Origin: Apostichopus japonicus
Taxonomy: Eukaryota > Echinodermata > Holothuroidea > Aspidochirotida > Stichopodidae
Direction of reading: 5' to 3'
Length of the DNA: 64,000 nt
NCBI RefSeq assembly: GCF_037975245.1
Contig: NC_092569.1
Location: forward strand, 25,288,668 to 25,352,667
Made by a program: the position numbers and the translations under genes. Under the pieces are notes generated by a model, which saw only the letters and a program-made list of their open reading frames with translations, searched no databases and was not told where the DNA came from. Each line of letters starts with the position of its first letter. Position 1 is the first letter of the stretch. Shown in pieces: positions 11,561 to 23,469 of the stretch.

Positions 11561-14500
11561 TACATGACAAACCACATTCACGCACATTTTAAAGGACATT
11601 GTGCAGTGTACTGTTGTTCAATACGTATCAACCCTTTAATAGTTTTCGATTATGTAAAAAATGGGGAAAAAAGTGATGCGATGTGAAGGATCAGCAGTCA
11701 GCAGTCAGCAACACCAAGCGTAACCGCCCGCCCCCCCCCCCGGGGAAAACGGTTTTCCGTGCTCCCTTTGCTTGGTGCCCCAAATGAAATTTCTCATTGT
11801 CAAATGCAGTAGGCAGGAAGATGCACAACTCCTTACGTCTTGATTTTAATAAGATGATCACTAAGTTCTGGAAACAACAAAGGTTCTGAGGCTTTTATCT
11901 CTTGAGACCCATCAGGAGTCTTATGGCGGCTCCCTTAATTGACCGTACTCAAATTACTATTATTCTGCGCCCCCTCCCCCAAAGTGGCTCTCATATTTGT
12001 GTTCCCCCAATCCCAAATGTCTTGTAACACCATTAATATGGACTGGTGGGTCTGGTAGGGATGGAGTGTGTGGCTTAAGAGGGTGTTATGCTGCAAGAAA
12101 CTGGAACACTATTATTTAAACTAGTTAAATTAAAAGTAATGGTCATTAAGTGTCTGATTAGTGAACCTTTTTTTTTTGGTTTTATTTGCCATCTCATTTT
12201 CAAAGTGATTTGTCTCAACAAATTAATGCAAACAAAGTAAAGAATCAATGAACAAGCGTAATGAAGGACCGTTACGTAATATAAACAGACTAATACATAT
12301 AGCCAATTAGCTGAGTAATATGTATTCAGTCTTGGCCTAACGTAACAAGTTCAGTACAATAATCGACAAAATTTGGACGAACTGAACTAATGACGCAATA
12401 TGATGACACTGCGTCAATAACGCAAAACGAATGCATCGCGTTAATAACGCAATCTTACGTCTTTTAACTTAGATTATAGTCACACAGCCTACGTCAGAAA
12501 GATTAATCCTCTTCAATAGAGAGAACTCAATTCCCCAAATATTCAGATTTGTTTCTGGGACAGGTTATAAGATGAACACAGGGCTGTACATAGACTGTGT
12601 TGACAGTAAAGCCAACCTTGTCCTCATATATTTTACGTTAAAGCTTCGATTCAACTAAATTCGTCACAAAGATTACGGTAAGTAGTGACAGATCATTCGT
12701 CTAATTAACTTGAAACTCATTTCGTATTAGATGAAGAAATGCTAAGAAAGCGTGACCTGTCAAACTGCTGTCTCAATGATAATAACTACGGGCTTAGTTA
12801 TGTCACTTACACAACGTTCATGCTCTTAAAAAGAAAAAGAAGAAAAAAAAAAGATAGTCAAGTCGGATATGTTTTTCAATGATCTACGTACAATTACTTT
12901 TTCAAAGGTCGTATATACATTAAATTCGCCTTTAGTTGCAAACACTTTCCGGAGACCCTCAGTTAACGTGAGCTCTCTGTGCGTCACTTAGTTACGTGCG
13001 TTAAAATAATGGAAATATCTCTCTTGTAAGACACAGAGCTTGATTGGTTGCGCCTCACGCGAGCCTTAACTGATAGAAAACAACAGTCCCTGGTGTTTGC
13101 TACTTAACTGACACAGCTACACTACTATTAGAAAATCTACATTTGGACTTCCACCGTATCTGAAAGAAGACTCAAACATTTATACATGCCCCGCAGTGGT
13201 TACAAGAAAAGCCACCAGCGGCGTAAACAAATAAAGTCGGCTATACACAGTGAATTTTCGTAAGACTTAGTTTAAAGGGTGTGAAGACTCGCGCAAAAAG
13301 AAACGTCTAACGCCGGTAATCTGACCTAGTTTCGAATGAGGTGTAACAGAAGTGTTCGACACCACAATCGATCCCAGAAAATACTCACATAGCTTGCTAC
13401 CGTCGGTAATTATACACTAGTGTACAGTCAGTACATAACAGCTGCGGTCAATACCCACAACACATTGTAGACACGATACAGCGATGGACATCTCAGGTCC
13501 AGCTAAAGACAACAAGGTATCACGTTTCATTACTGTCTGCATTTTGTAGCAACAAGAGAAAAACTTCACTTGCAAGCAACGGATAGTCAACTTTTTAAAG
13601 ATGGCGGCACGCCGTTTGAGGAGAGTCTTCAATGCTTTTAAGACTTTGACCTGTCTTGAGGTCTCATTAATTTTGACCTCTACAGAAAGCAATACCGTTC
13701 TTGCTATCACTGAATTGCACCAACACACTTTTTATAAAGTTCATCAAATATTGAATATTTGGAAGTTCTCAATTCACAAGGTTTTTAGACTTTTGCCATT
13801 GGTAACCTCAAATGATATTAGAACTATATATACGAAATAACCAAAAGGGCATTGCACTTACTACGGAAATGCACACATGAAGTTTATCCACGCTTTACCT
13901 TTAAAATTATTGCGTAAACAAGTTTTAACACTTTTTCTTATGGTAACCTCGAAGGACTTTTGGCATCAATGGAAACAACAACGATCTTAAAGGGATCCAC
14001 TTACCGCGTATAAAGCTCACATATCACATATAGGTTTTAATTATGAAATTATCGAGTTTACACGGTTTTCAGACATTGACCCCCGCAAAATGATAACGTT
14101 CTTGTGCTGTTTACGGTAGATCTTGCCATGTATTTAGTTCATCTAAACATTTCTTTTGAAGTTAAAGTGTTCACCAGTTTTACAGACTTTTCACCCTAGA
14201 TAACCTTTGATCGCCATGGAAAACAAACAGGTTTTCAAGTATTCACTAAGCTGTATCCACATTCTAAGTATGAAATTAAACCACTATGTGATGTACAGAG
14301 TTTACTAGCCAATGTGACACAACCACACATAGTAACAATTCTAATGACAAAAAATGTATTTTCCTTACTTAAATTAGTGCTCAAAGCGAGAACTACTTAT
14401 TGCCCAACTTTTGTTCTTCAATTACCATAGCAACCAGATACATGTTGTATGTATTTGTATACTTAATCATGCACAGAACTATTGGCAATGAACATAGCCT

Positions 14501-15400
14501 GCACGTAAAAGATGACAAAAAGGTTGTGCTAAGTGATGATATTTCTTAGGCCATAAACGTTAAGAAAAAAGTGAATGCGTTTTGGTCTTAATTTTGTTCA
14601 GGATAGTCACCATTTCAATTGTTAAAGTCTGGAATGCTACTTAAATGAGGACTTGCAGATTTCTCTGACCAAGCTGGACTGGAATTCTAACTTATTGCCG
14701 TATTCAATGAAATCCTTGCAACTCAGAATTTTAGAAAAAGGAAAAACATATGATAGCAATGAACAAGTTCTAAATCGGTATCTGAATGTATGCACACAAA
14801 TTGCACAAATGAAAAGTGAAGAAAAATGGGAAAAAAAAAGTACTCACTTCCAAGTAAAATGTGCATAAATATTTAATGATAGTACTGCAGAATTTAAGCA
14901 AAGAATGTTAAAATGAGAAGTATTTATGTAGGCCTATTATATTAAAAACAAACGTCATGCAAAATGTGTAGAGAGTTTCTGCACTGATATGTTAACATTA
15001 AGTGAGTCCCTGGACACTGAGCACATTTGTATAATTCATTTTTCAACAATATTAAACATACAATCGTCGTAGAAAAGGATTAAAACTGGATCCGAAATTA
15101 AGAGTTGATAAAATAAACACAATCACATAATCGTATTACATTACACAAACGTACATAAAAATATACAAAAGTACACAACTCACAATTAAAACAGGAAAAG
15201 AAACTGCAACATTTTACTTTATACACAGCTGGTTGTTACTGACAAAAGTGTTTTTCTTCCAACATTGAAATATTCAATTAGAGATTATTACTTTACAATG
15301 CTTCACTGGAATAATGTAATAATATATCACATTTCAGTCGGTTCTTACGTTAATGCAGTTAAGTGATGCTACACATGCGCTCAAACAGAGCCTATATATA
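11560..15400. repeat. Distal 5' flank of unit 1, duplicate of 1-3,740
   Basis: Similar in order to the left edge of the window. It is interrupted by about 1 kb absent from unit 0 (roughly 12,677-13,685) and lacks about 800 bp near the 745-838 AT repeat. No conserved ORF is present. The long T-rich and poly-C runs (about 11,727-11,740 and 12,168-12,178) are low complexity. Confidence 0.7.
12677..13685. other. 1-kb segment present in unit 1 but not unit 0
   Basis: Unit 0 reads directly from GATTATGG (about 1,801) into TTATTACAGAAAACAATACC, whereas unit 1 has about 1 kb between the equivalent points. The segment shows no terminal inverted repeat or coding frame I can support. It could be an insertion in unit 1 or a deletion in unit 0. 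Confidence 0.5.
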
Positions 15401-15434
15401 TATTACCGGTTTCGAACCTCTGGACATACAATCA

Positions 15435-15507
15435 TCGTCCATAGCCTAGTGGTTAGGGTGTCCGCGTACAGAGCGGAAGGCCCGTGGTTCGAATCCCGGT
15501 GGAGGCT
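15435..15507 (+). repeat. tRNA-like sequence, probably a SINE head or pseudo-tRNA
   Basis: It has an A box (TAGCCTAGTGG at 15,442), a perfect B box (GGTTCGAATCC) and a perfect five-pair anticodon stem (TCCGC...GCGGA) around a 7-base loop with T33. The T stem and the acceptor stem each contain mismatches, and the nominal anticodon ACA is not a usual eukaryotic one. This argues for a tRNA-derived element rather than a working tRNA gene. It lies in a segment of about 750 bp (15,400-16,145) that unit 0 lacks. Confidence 0.6.
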
Positions 15508-15553
15508 GAAAGTTTTTTCACTGTTCTTGATTTTCCGACGCATTACGATTTTC

Positions 15554-15556
<3 letters not shown>

Positions 15557-15625
<69 letters not shown>
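15557..15625. repeat. (AT)n microsatellite
   Basis: Pure TA run about 50 bases downstream of the tRNA-like sequence. Confidence 0.95.
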
Positions 15626-15627
<2 letters not shown>

Positions 15628-16029
15628 TCAATTCCATGATAAGGTCAACATCATACCAATAAATTTAAAGTCATTGTCCATTAAATTGTACAAGTTTCCA
15701 ATAAATAGAATACTTGTACTTACTAAAAATATTTTTTCAACCTCGAAAAATCATTTGTTTGATTATGGGGTCGGTAATAACAAATGGTTCCCGTAGTAAC
15801 TAAATTATGAAAAATAGAGTGAAATTTCATTTTGAGCAGATTTGTACATAGAATTAATAGGTATCATCAGATTTTTGGACTAATTATATTTGCTATAGCA
15901 TAGTGCTCACTTAATAGCTTCAATTTTTTTTCGACATCAAGGCATTAGACAACAGTGGAGGATTGAAAACACCCTCGATTTACTGTCACGCGAGTCACAA
16001 AATTGATTGTTTGTTTTTCTCCTTGCCTG

Positions 16030-16031
<2 letters not shown>

Positions 16032-16126
<95 letters not shown>

Positions 16127-16144
16127 ATGTATGTATATATATAT
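16032..16144. repeat. (AT)n microsatellite at the unit 1/unit 2 boundary
   Basis: TA run with GATA, TTTA and GTATG interruptions ending at the duplication breakpoint. The boundary between units 2 and 3 (35,775-35,811) is also an AT run, so these repeats may mark or have promoted the duplication joints. Confidence 0.9.
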
Positions 16145-16200
16145 TTACGGGAAATATGTAATGTAATGTTACAAACACGTTGTACTGCTTTCCGGATAAC

Positions 16201-16461
16201 CTACACGTCTCCAGCGACTGTTGAAGCTTCCGAGGACTTCTCGCAACAAGTGTTAAGTAAATCCACTACCAGGTTCACCACACCTTTGCAGCTGTCTTTG
16301 ACAATGTCTTCAGTTTTAAGAGTAGCAAATTCCGAATCAGAATCAACTTTTATGGTATATGTCTCCCCTATATCGCAACGTTCGGCACTGTGCTTACGCC
16401 AGTTTTCTAAATTATGAATTGCCCACAGCCACATATTTGTCTTGTCGTTCATTGGTTGAAT
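16201..16461 (-). CDS. IFIT-like copy 2, terminal coding exon 3
   Basis: Acceptor TTATTATAG followed by 86 codons and a stop, beginning IQPMNDKTNMWLWAIHNLEN. It differs from copy 1 by scattered conservative substitutions and no gaps. Confidence 0.7.
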   Translation of the reverse strand: MQPMNDKTNMWLWAIHNLENWRKHSAERCDIGETYTIKVDSDSEFATLKTEDIVKDSCKGVVNLVVDLLNTCCEKSSEASTVAGDV

Positions 16462-17599
16462 CTATAATAAAAAAGAAAATGGACTGTCTCAGTATTGTAG
16501 TGTGCGTGCGTGCTACAGTATTGGCATTATTGGCCAAGTAAACGATACCTTCATAACTGGACGTTGAAAGTTAAAGTTTCATATAGTTTCTGTACATTTT
16601 TTGTAGTTTCACAGGCTAGTTCCGTAGCCAACTTATTCTGAGCCTGCCAAGGCGCTCACGAGCGCCCTCACTTTGTAGGTACCTACATGGCTTTACTCCC
16701 CGGTGTGTTGTCCGCCCCCCAAAAAACCCATGGACAACCGAAAATTTCTTCCTAATACTGCAAGCACTCCAAGCTCACTACAATACTGCGTAATCGCAGG
16801 CAAATGTAGTTCTAGTTTTTAATATTATTTGTTGAAGATGGATACAGAACGGTGCGTATAGTAATGAGTACTTTATCGTCGGCGGTATTCCATATCTATG
16901 GAAGGCACAATGCTTATAACATTCCTTGGAAGAGAACTTTTTCAACGATTTTGGGCTTACAGTGCGGAGCCTCATTCCCTACAAACTCAATGCCATGCTC
17001 CTTTATCTTAATATTCAGAAAAGGCTATCAAAAAATACCAAATATGAGATTGATCCAAGCGTCCCTCCAGGAGATATTTTGTTTACATTATTAATCTAAA
17101 TTTGACCTCGGGAGACCTTAAATGACCTGTCACCTACACAATCAGCTTCTTTCTGGTACTCGATATAATACATCCACATTCAAAATATGGAATCTATAGG
17201 AGATCTCCTTCTTGGGATGTATGTTTTCATGGTTTTCACATTTCGACAAATAGTGACTTCAAATTATATTTCACTAGGACACAGTATGCTTCGTCTACCT
17301 TATATCGTGCATGCGTGTACTGCGCATCAAATTTGTTCACGTTTTCAATTCTGGAGATATCGTGTCTTGAAGCAAAGCGCCACAAACACATACACACACG
17401 CCCACACAAACATTCCCCATCTTTAGTTACGGATATCACCGAAGAAATAACATCAAGTATTGTTTTGTTATTGAAAAACTCTGTTTAAAACTCCAAATAC
17501 TATTACCTATATGTTTTAATGTTCTACTGCAGTTGAATTTTACTAAGAATACCTTTACTTAAAAATGACATCCGAGTTTTTAAATTAGTATTAAAGTAC
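16462..17599 (-). other. IFIT copy 2 intron 2
   Basis: Intron of 1,138 bp with no supportable gene. It is similar to copy 1 intron 2 over most of its length. Confidence 0.6.
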
Positions 17600-17758
17600 C
17601 TCAGCGATCTTCTCCAGTAGGTATTCAGGCAATTTGACTTTCTTTTTTGCCCATGACGTCACTTCCTTAGTACACCTTTCCTTATCGAGATTCCCTGTTT
17701 TGCCATCAAATACTACTTGGAACAACGAAAATCGAGGTGGATTGTCCATCACGAGGTC
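17600..17758 (-). CDS. IFIT-like copy 2, exon 2
   Basis: 159 bp, phase 0 at both ends, donor GAG|GTACTTTAA. The protein differs from copy 1 at only three sites, including TKEVTSW where copy 1 has TRELTSW and LLEKIAE where copy 1 has LLDKIAE. Confidence 0.75.
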
Positions 17759-17818
17759 CTGTCAATATAGAGTTAAAAAAATAGAAAGCATGTAATACGC
17801 ATGCTCAACAGTAGAATC

Positions 17819-18247
17819 CATCCCTCCCTCCCTCCCTCCCTCCCTCCCTCCCTCCCTCCCTCCCTCCCTCCCTCCCTCCCTCCCTCCCTCCCTCCCTCCC
17901 TCCCTCCCTCCCTCCCTCCCTCCCTCCCTCCCTCCCTCCCTCCCTCCCTCCCTCCCTCCCTCCCTCCCTCCCTCCCTCCCTCCCTCCCTCCCTCCCTCCC
18001 TCCCTCCCTCCCTCCCTCCCTCCCTCCCTCCCTCCCTCCCTCCCTCCCTCCCTCCCTCCCTCCCTCCCTCCCTCCCTCCCTCCCTCCCTCCCTCCCTCCC
18101 TCCCTCCCTCCCTCCCTCCCTCCCTCCCTCCCTCCCTCCCTCCCTCCCTCCCTCCCTCCCTCCCTCCCTCCCTCCCTCCCTCCCTCCCTCCCTCCCTCCC
18201 TCCCTCCCTCCCTCCCTCCCTCCCTCCCTCCCTCCCTCCCTCCCTCC
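17819..18247. repeat. (CCCT)n tetranucleotide repeat, about 107 units
   Basis: Essentially uninterrupted TCCC repeat ending in CATC variants. It lies in intron 1 of IFIT copy 2 at the same place as the 635-bp repeat of copy 1 and a short remnant (37,145-37,173) in copy 3. The gene-sense strand is (GGGA)n, which can form G-quadruplex or triplex structures. Long ORFs reading Gly-Arg-Glu-Gly or Pro-Ser-Leu-Pro are artefacts. Confidence 0.98.
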
Positions 18248-18516
18248 ATCCATCCATGCATCCATGCATCCATCCATCAATATATATATATATCATTCCT
18301 CAGATACATCACAAAACACGAATGACATAGCTTAAGATGTGCTTCGCAAAGGGTTAAGGACACATAGTGTTGAACGTCGGTAAATGATGCTCTGCGGCTG
18401 CGGTTGTGTTATTACTAAAACTTATAAAACAATGGAATAACATCGACGTTATTATCATTCTTAAAGGAATATTACAGAGGTTTAACATATTCCAAAGTTG
18501 AATATCTTGATATAAC

Positions 18517-18582
18517 ATTTCATTTCGTTTCGTTTGATTTCGTTTTGTTTCATTTCATTTCATTTCGTTTCGTTTCGTTTCG
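18517..18582. repeat. (TTTCG/TTTCA)n pentanucleotide repeat
   Basis: About 13 units of TTTCR with a few variants (TTTGA, TTTTG), inside IFIT copy 2 intron 1. Confidence 0.9.
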
Positions 18583-18856
18583 CAATTTGTGAACTACAAA
18601 TCCCAAATAGTACTTCGAACGCTAACTACTGAATATCTTGCGAACGTTAATTTTACCATGTGTTGCATCAAACGTATGGAGGTTATTGGCTGGGTAACGA
18701 AGTTGTATGGTTCTGCTCCCGTTATGATTAATGCAAACATGATTTTAATATTTTATATGATGGGGATTGTAAGAAAGACTGAGTACATACCTTTTAATAT
18801 GTTTCTTTTGCAAATCACTTATCTTACTTTTGCTCAGTAACTGAAATCAGCCTTAC

Positions 18857-20516
18857 CTGGCATGCTGAAATGCACTTATCTAGAAGTCCCTTTGCCTGCT
18901 CTACAACATCAAGGAATTTTCCCTTATACTCTTCTCCCCACTCATTGTTTTCTCTACTTCGACGGAGTTCCAGTTCATACTTCATACGGCATTCGCGTAA
19001 CTGTCTCAGCTTGTCCACAACTGTTTGGAGTCTCTCGTTTTCGATGGTTTGTGTAATGTTAATGTCATAGTTGACTACTCTGTCAACTGCTGTTCGAATA
19101 AAGTTTTTCTTCGTTGTCAAGTTAGGGACAACTTTCGAATCATCATCAAGTTCAACGGTGAACTGAGTGTGCAATGGTTTTCCAACGCTGCAAACCCTCT
19201 TAACATCCTGTAGTGTTTCAGGGATGCTGATGTCGTTGAAGAAGTTTGTTTGCAGTTCTTGCAGCGATAATATGTACCTATAACACGCCTCTAGGCTGTT
19301 CTTTTGAATTGCCCGCTTTAGTAGTTCCGCAGATTCACCTCCAGTGATAAACTTTGCCTTAGCCAAATAAACATCTGCATATAATTCATCCGAGAGGATG
19401 CTTGAATTTCTAGCATCTAACTCTTCTGCCATTTGGATGGCAGTTGCCCATGCTTTGCAATCACTTTCATTTGACTGAATTCCAGTTTTCACATAACACT
19501 TCCCTCGACCAAAAATTACCTCGACTGGTGGGGGTTTATACAAATTGTCATATTGTGTTCGTGCTTCATCAATTTTCCCTAGCAACAGATTTGCGTTCGC
19601 AAGCTTAAGTTGTGCTTGACAAGTCACGTTTGAATCTCCACCACTTTGTTTGCTATAGTTCTCTAAAGTAGTAAGACATCGATGGTTAGTCTTATCGAGA
19701 GAGGAAGGCGGGACTGTCATGATATGATCGCCATCAGTTGTAAAGCCCACGGCAAGTTGAATGATCCTGTGACAGAAAGTAATATGTTGAATAGGCTTAA
19801 AGATCTTAAGCTTAATAGCTGATTTAAGAGCTTTGTACTCGCTCCATTTTTGATGAGGATTGTCTTTAAAATCACTCATAAACAGATCGTCGTATATCTT
19901 ACGTGCTTCTTGAACTTTACCCAAGTTTGCCTGCATTTCACCAATTTCTACCAAAGCAGGATAATGACAACAATCTAACTTTTGTGCTCTCTTAAAACAT
20001 TTCAGTGCCTTTCGATAAAACACGAAACGATTCTCCATCGGGGCTTTTTCATATGATTGAGAACGGTAGAGAAAACCTAACTGAGCATGAACCTCTGCAA
20101 GGTTTACGTCTTTGATCAGTTCCTTCAACATATTTTTTGCTTTTGGAAATGGGGCATTTAGCTTATAGAATTTAGCTGCTAAAATACGGATTTTGCTATT
20201 TGTAGGATCCGAATGTAAAGCCTTTTCAATTTCACGTTCTGCTTGTTCACGAGAATCACTGTTCAAGTTAAACAATACTTGACCATAATATGCTCTTGCA
20301 AGATGGTATTGTGAATCGATCGTTAACACTTGCTCCAAGTTATCTTTTTCCTTCTCAAAAAGATCCCTAATATCTTCAGGTAAAGGACAACTCCAACCTC
20401 TAACTCCACGCTGTTGACGGGCCTCCCTTCCAATCATCAGTGCTAAACCAAATAACCATTGGGGTTTTTCAGGGAAATCACGTAGTGCATCTTCATACAA
20501 ACTTATGGCTTTTTTT
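18857..20516 (-). CDS. IFIT-like copy 2, 3' part of the TPR exon
   Basis: Open frame from the insertion breakpoint to the CAG|GTAAGG donor. It contains most TPR units, including YHLARAYYGQVLFNLNSD, RILAAKFYKLNAPF and YPALVEIGEMQANLGK. The middle is nearly identical to copy 3, while the last 100 codons are closest to copy 1. Confidence 0.8.
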
Positions 20517-20880
20517 TATGGAACGCGAAAAGGACCACAACATATGATGATGTTAATGATGATCTAATTTTATACGATCATGTACTGAAAACTTATGATC
20601 ATGTACTAAAAATACACGATCATGTACTAAAAATTTACGATCATGTACCAAACATATACGATCATGTACTAAAAGTGTACCATCATGTACTAAAAGTATA
20701 CGATCATGTACTACAATCGTACGATGTACATCAAAACAAATACGATCATGTACTGATAAAGTGATGTTCAAAAAAAGTGGCGTCTGCATACGCGTATGTA
20801 TATTCATATGTGGCGTCTGCATACGCGTATGAATATTCAGTATAAACTTATTAAGAACCACTAGGGGCGGGGCTTCGATA
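20517..20880 (+). repeat. Left terminal inverted repeat with tandem GATCATGTACTAAAA motif
   Basis: After the 70-bp tip there are about nine imperfect copies of a 20-bp unit (ACGATCATGTACTAAAA plus a few bases) between about 20,572 and 20,758. These are followed by two copies of GGCGTCTGCATACGCGTATG. The minus-strand ORF at 20,553-20,921 is a translation of this repeat. Confidence 0.85.
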
Positions 20881-21131
20881 TCAACTTTGATATTCCTAGG
20901 GGTACGGTACTTTGTAATCAACGGGTACCGGTAGCATACTATATTATTAATTTGAAGTGTGTGATATTCACTGAGGATTGGCTGTAATAATACTTAATAG
21001 CTATGTGTATGAATATTTAGCAGACCGCGAAAATTGTTTTGGCATTTGAACGTACGTACGTTTGGAACGTATACTACATGTGCGTACGAATGTACACTAA
21101 GTAACAAATAGTATTAAAGGCAAAGCACATT

Positions 21132-21480
21132 AAAGCAGCAATTTGCGTTGATTCTCGAGATTTTCCAATACTAGGATACTATACCAATGACGTAAACTAA
21201 GCTTACTGTAAAGTTTCAACTCAAACTATTCCCGAAGTGCAAAAATATGACATTTTCTGGTTTTCGTATTTTGAAACTTTGACTTCGATAGACTCCTCCC
21301 AATCATGCAACCTTGTGAATATGTATAACGGAAAAGGTACTTTGAATAGCAAGGTAAACAGTAAACAAAAATCAGCTGAGGAGATACATATTGCGCGAAG
21401 GGACAGTTACGGCATATCTCATTGCATACGATGCCCTAAAAACCCAAGAAAATTCGTCGCTCCGTGAAAATAAAACCTGC
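21132..21480 (+). repeat. Possible fragment related to the TTAA MITE
   Basis: Starts TTAAAGCAGCAATTTGCGTT, resembling the left end of the MITE at 33,091 (TTAAAGCAGCATTTTGCGTC). I find no matching inverted right end nearby, so this is a truncated or diverged relative. Confidence 0.4.
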
Positions 21481-21719
21481 TTTGTAGCAAGGATACATAA
21501 GAGAGAAAGTCATTGAACCAGCAAGAACTCGATCGGTACGTAACATTCTCTAGAACGATATTGTATCACTCTACTCGGTGTTACATAGGGTAGTTACTGT
21601 AGTACAATCAGACCTATTAGTGTGTGACTTACACTGGTTAGGCCTGAATAACGTTATGTACACGCTGTGAATTGTGCACTAAAAGCAATGTAGCTATGAT
21701 GAGTGTAGCGCAATGGAGG

Positions 21720-22115
21720 CCGTTAGTTTCCGGATCCGTTAGTTTCCTCCCTTGAAAAACGTTAGCTTCCTCCTCTAACAACATGGGAGAAAATAACGTT
21801 TTTCAGGAGAGCAAAGTAACGTTTCCCATAAGGGAATGCAATAAGGCATACTGGCTAGGCCATGTGGAGATTTAGGTAGTGCTTTGTAGCAAGTGCTTTG
21901 CAAAACTGTAGTAATTGCAATTGATGATTTAGGCGAGTTTTATGATTATGTGTGTGTAGTAAGTAACCTTTTTTTTTAAGTTTCATTCAACAAGCACATT
22001 AGTTTCCTAACCTGATTGCCATACTTTACTACCTTGATGTTGGGGAGGAAAGTAACGTTTTTAGGAGAGGAAACTAACATTTTCAGGGGAGGAACTAACA
22101 GGTCGGGAAACTGAA
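21720..22115. repeat. Dispersed repeat with GTTAGTTTCC/GGAAACTAAC ends, copy A
   Basis: Starts with CCGTTAGTTTCC-type motifs and ends with GGAACTAACAGG and GGGAAACTG. An internal GGCTAGGCCATGTGG recurs in copy B at 26,115-26,505. The two copies lie at similar distances from the two ends of the 7-kb element. Confidence 0.5.
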
Positions 22116-22554
22116 ACCTAGGGCAACATGCAATGTCTGCTGTTCTATAAATGTTATAGTAAAGTGTACAACCATTCCATGAAAGTGATATATAGCATGT
22201 AGTCATATGTCACCAGTAAATGAGAGCAATAAATTTTAGCAGCTGATCCAAAGACACGTTTATAATTTGTAACCTTTTGCTACCTTCTTAGCAACCATCT
22301 GGTGAGGAAACACCATGGAGGGCTGGCAAAAGTAGAGGACGGAGAGGTTACCTCAGGTATAACACCAGACAAAGGGACAACCCGGCTAACAGCAGCTGCA
22401 GCTAGGAGGCAGGTAGAAGAACACCAACAGGAGCGAATGGGAAATATAAGGGTACGTTTCAATATGCATAATTGTGGGATTTGGTGCAAAGTAACAGCTG
22501 GTAATTCTTTAAACATTAAACTCAGTGTACAGGACATATCCAGGATTTTCTAAC

Positions 22555-23280
22555 CCGGGGGGCGCGAATGACTATCTAAGCGGAGCGCCACCATCGGTTG
22601 GCGCGCAGCGTACAAGAAAATTTCTGGTTTTGACACCCCCCAGATCACCGGAAATGGCACATATCGGGCTTGAAAATGACCAACTAGATGTTCACTTTTG
22701 CCTGAGTAAACCAAGTATTTTCCCAATATTATTTATCCATCCATAACCTTCTTGAAGATTTTCACCAGTCACACATCATGTTCGACCTCATCGCATCTCC
22801 TGTGGATCATTGCTTTTGTAGGTGATTCTACGTCGCGGCCCACAATACCCGTCAGCCCTACTTTTCAAGGTTTTAAGCCCATTATTCGTTCAGAATTTGA
22901 AAATTCACACTTCTTGTGAAATAAATTCACTTTAAAACATACCAATGTTGCACAAAATTTCATCTATGGACAGCCAATACAGAAAAACCTCCTTCAACCC
23001 CTACAGACCGGTCAAAATTGCACGAGAAGAGGGAAGAATGTGTTAGGAATGTTGGTCAGGGAAATTTCGAAAAATCAGACACAGTTAATTTTTTGGTGCA
23101 TGGGCACATATCATTCTTGGATAATGGTGTGGACGCGTGTCTGTTCTCTGATATTATCTAAGCGGAGCGCGACCATGGGTTCGCGCGTAGCGTACAAGAA
23201 AATTTTGGCAAATATACCTCCCAGATCACCGGAAATAACACTTCTCAGACCCAATGATGCTCCCAAACCTCCTTAAGTTT
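22555..23280 (+). repeat. Two diverged copies of a GC-rich repeat
   Basis: About 22,577-22,655 and 23,157-23,240 share ATCTAAGCGGAGCGC, then GCGTACAAGAAAATTT and CCAGATCACCGGAAAT. In one frame both give a PPRSPE peptide, which suggests a decayed coding or repeat family. No intact gene is present. Confidence 0.5.
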
Positions 23281-23469
23281 TAGATCTAATGGCTTAGAAA
23301 TTTAGTTTGGGGAAATACTGGCCATCTGCAGAAAAAAATCAGGGGACAAATAATCCAAGTATACTTTTGTATACGATGGGTCTGGTTTCGTAACTCATCG
23401 GGAAGCGATTAGAGGGGTGGGCGTACGGTTGTGGGGCGCGTGTTTTCATGCAGGTGGGAACAATCTCAA

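Larger units (their letters stand above)
3741..16145. repeat. Tandem duplication unit 1 (IFIT-like gene plus 5' flank)
   Basis: The left edge is set where the sequence CGGGAAATATGTAAT begins, which recurs at about 16,147 and 35,814 just before the terminal IFIT exon. The unit contains, left to right, IFIT exon 3, exon 2, an intronic tetranucleotide repeat, the TPR exon and about 7 kb of 5' flank. Order and orientation match units 2 and 3. The period is about 12.4 kb. Edges are approximate to tens of bases. Confidence 0.8.

Noticed and set aside
12677-13685. Intron gain or loss between units 0 and 1
   Set aside because: The borders look GT...AG-like by chance, but unit 0 does not show a clean removal and the region is noncoding.
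17762-18325. ORFs of 163-174 codons rich in Gly-Arg-Glu or Pro-Ser-Leu
   Set aside because: Translations of the (CCCT)n repeat in IFIT copy 2 intron 1.
20553-20921. Minus-strand 122-codon ORF with VHDRI repeats
   Set aside because: It reads through the tandem motif in the left TIR; the mirrored right TIR does not preserve it as a gene.
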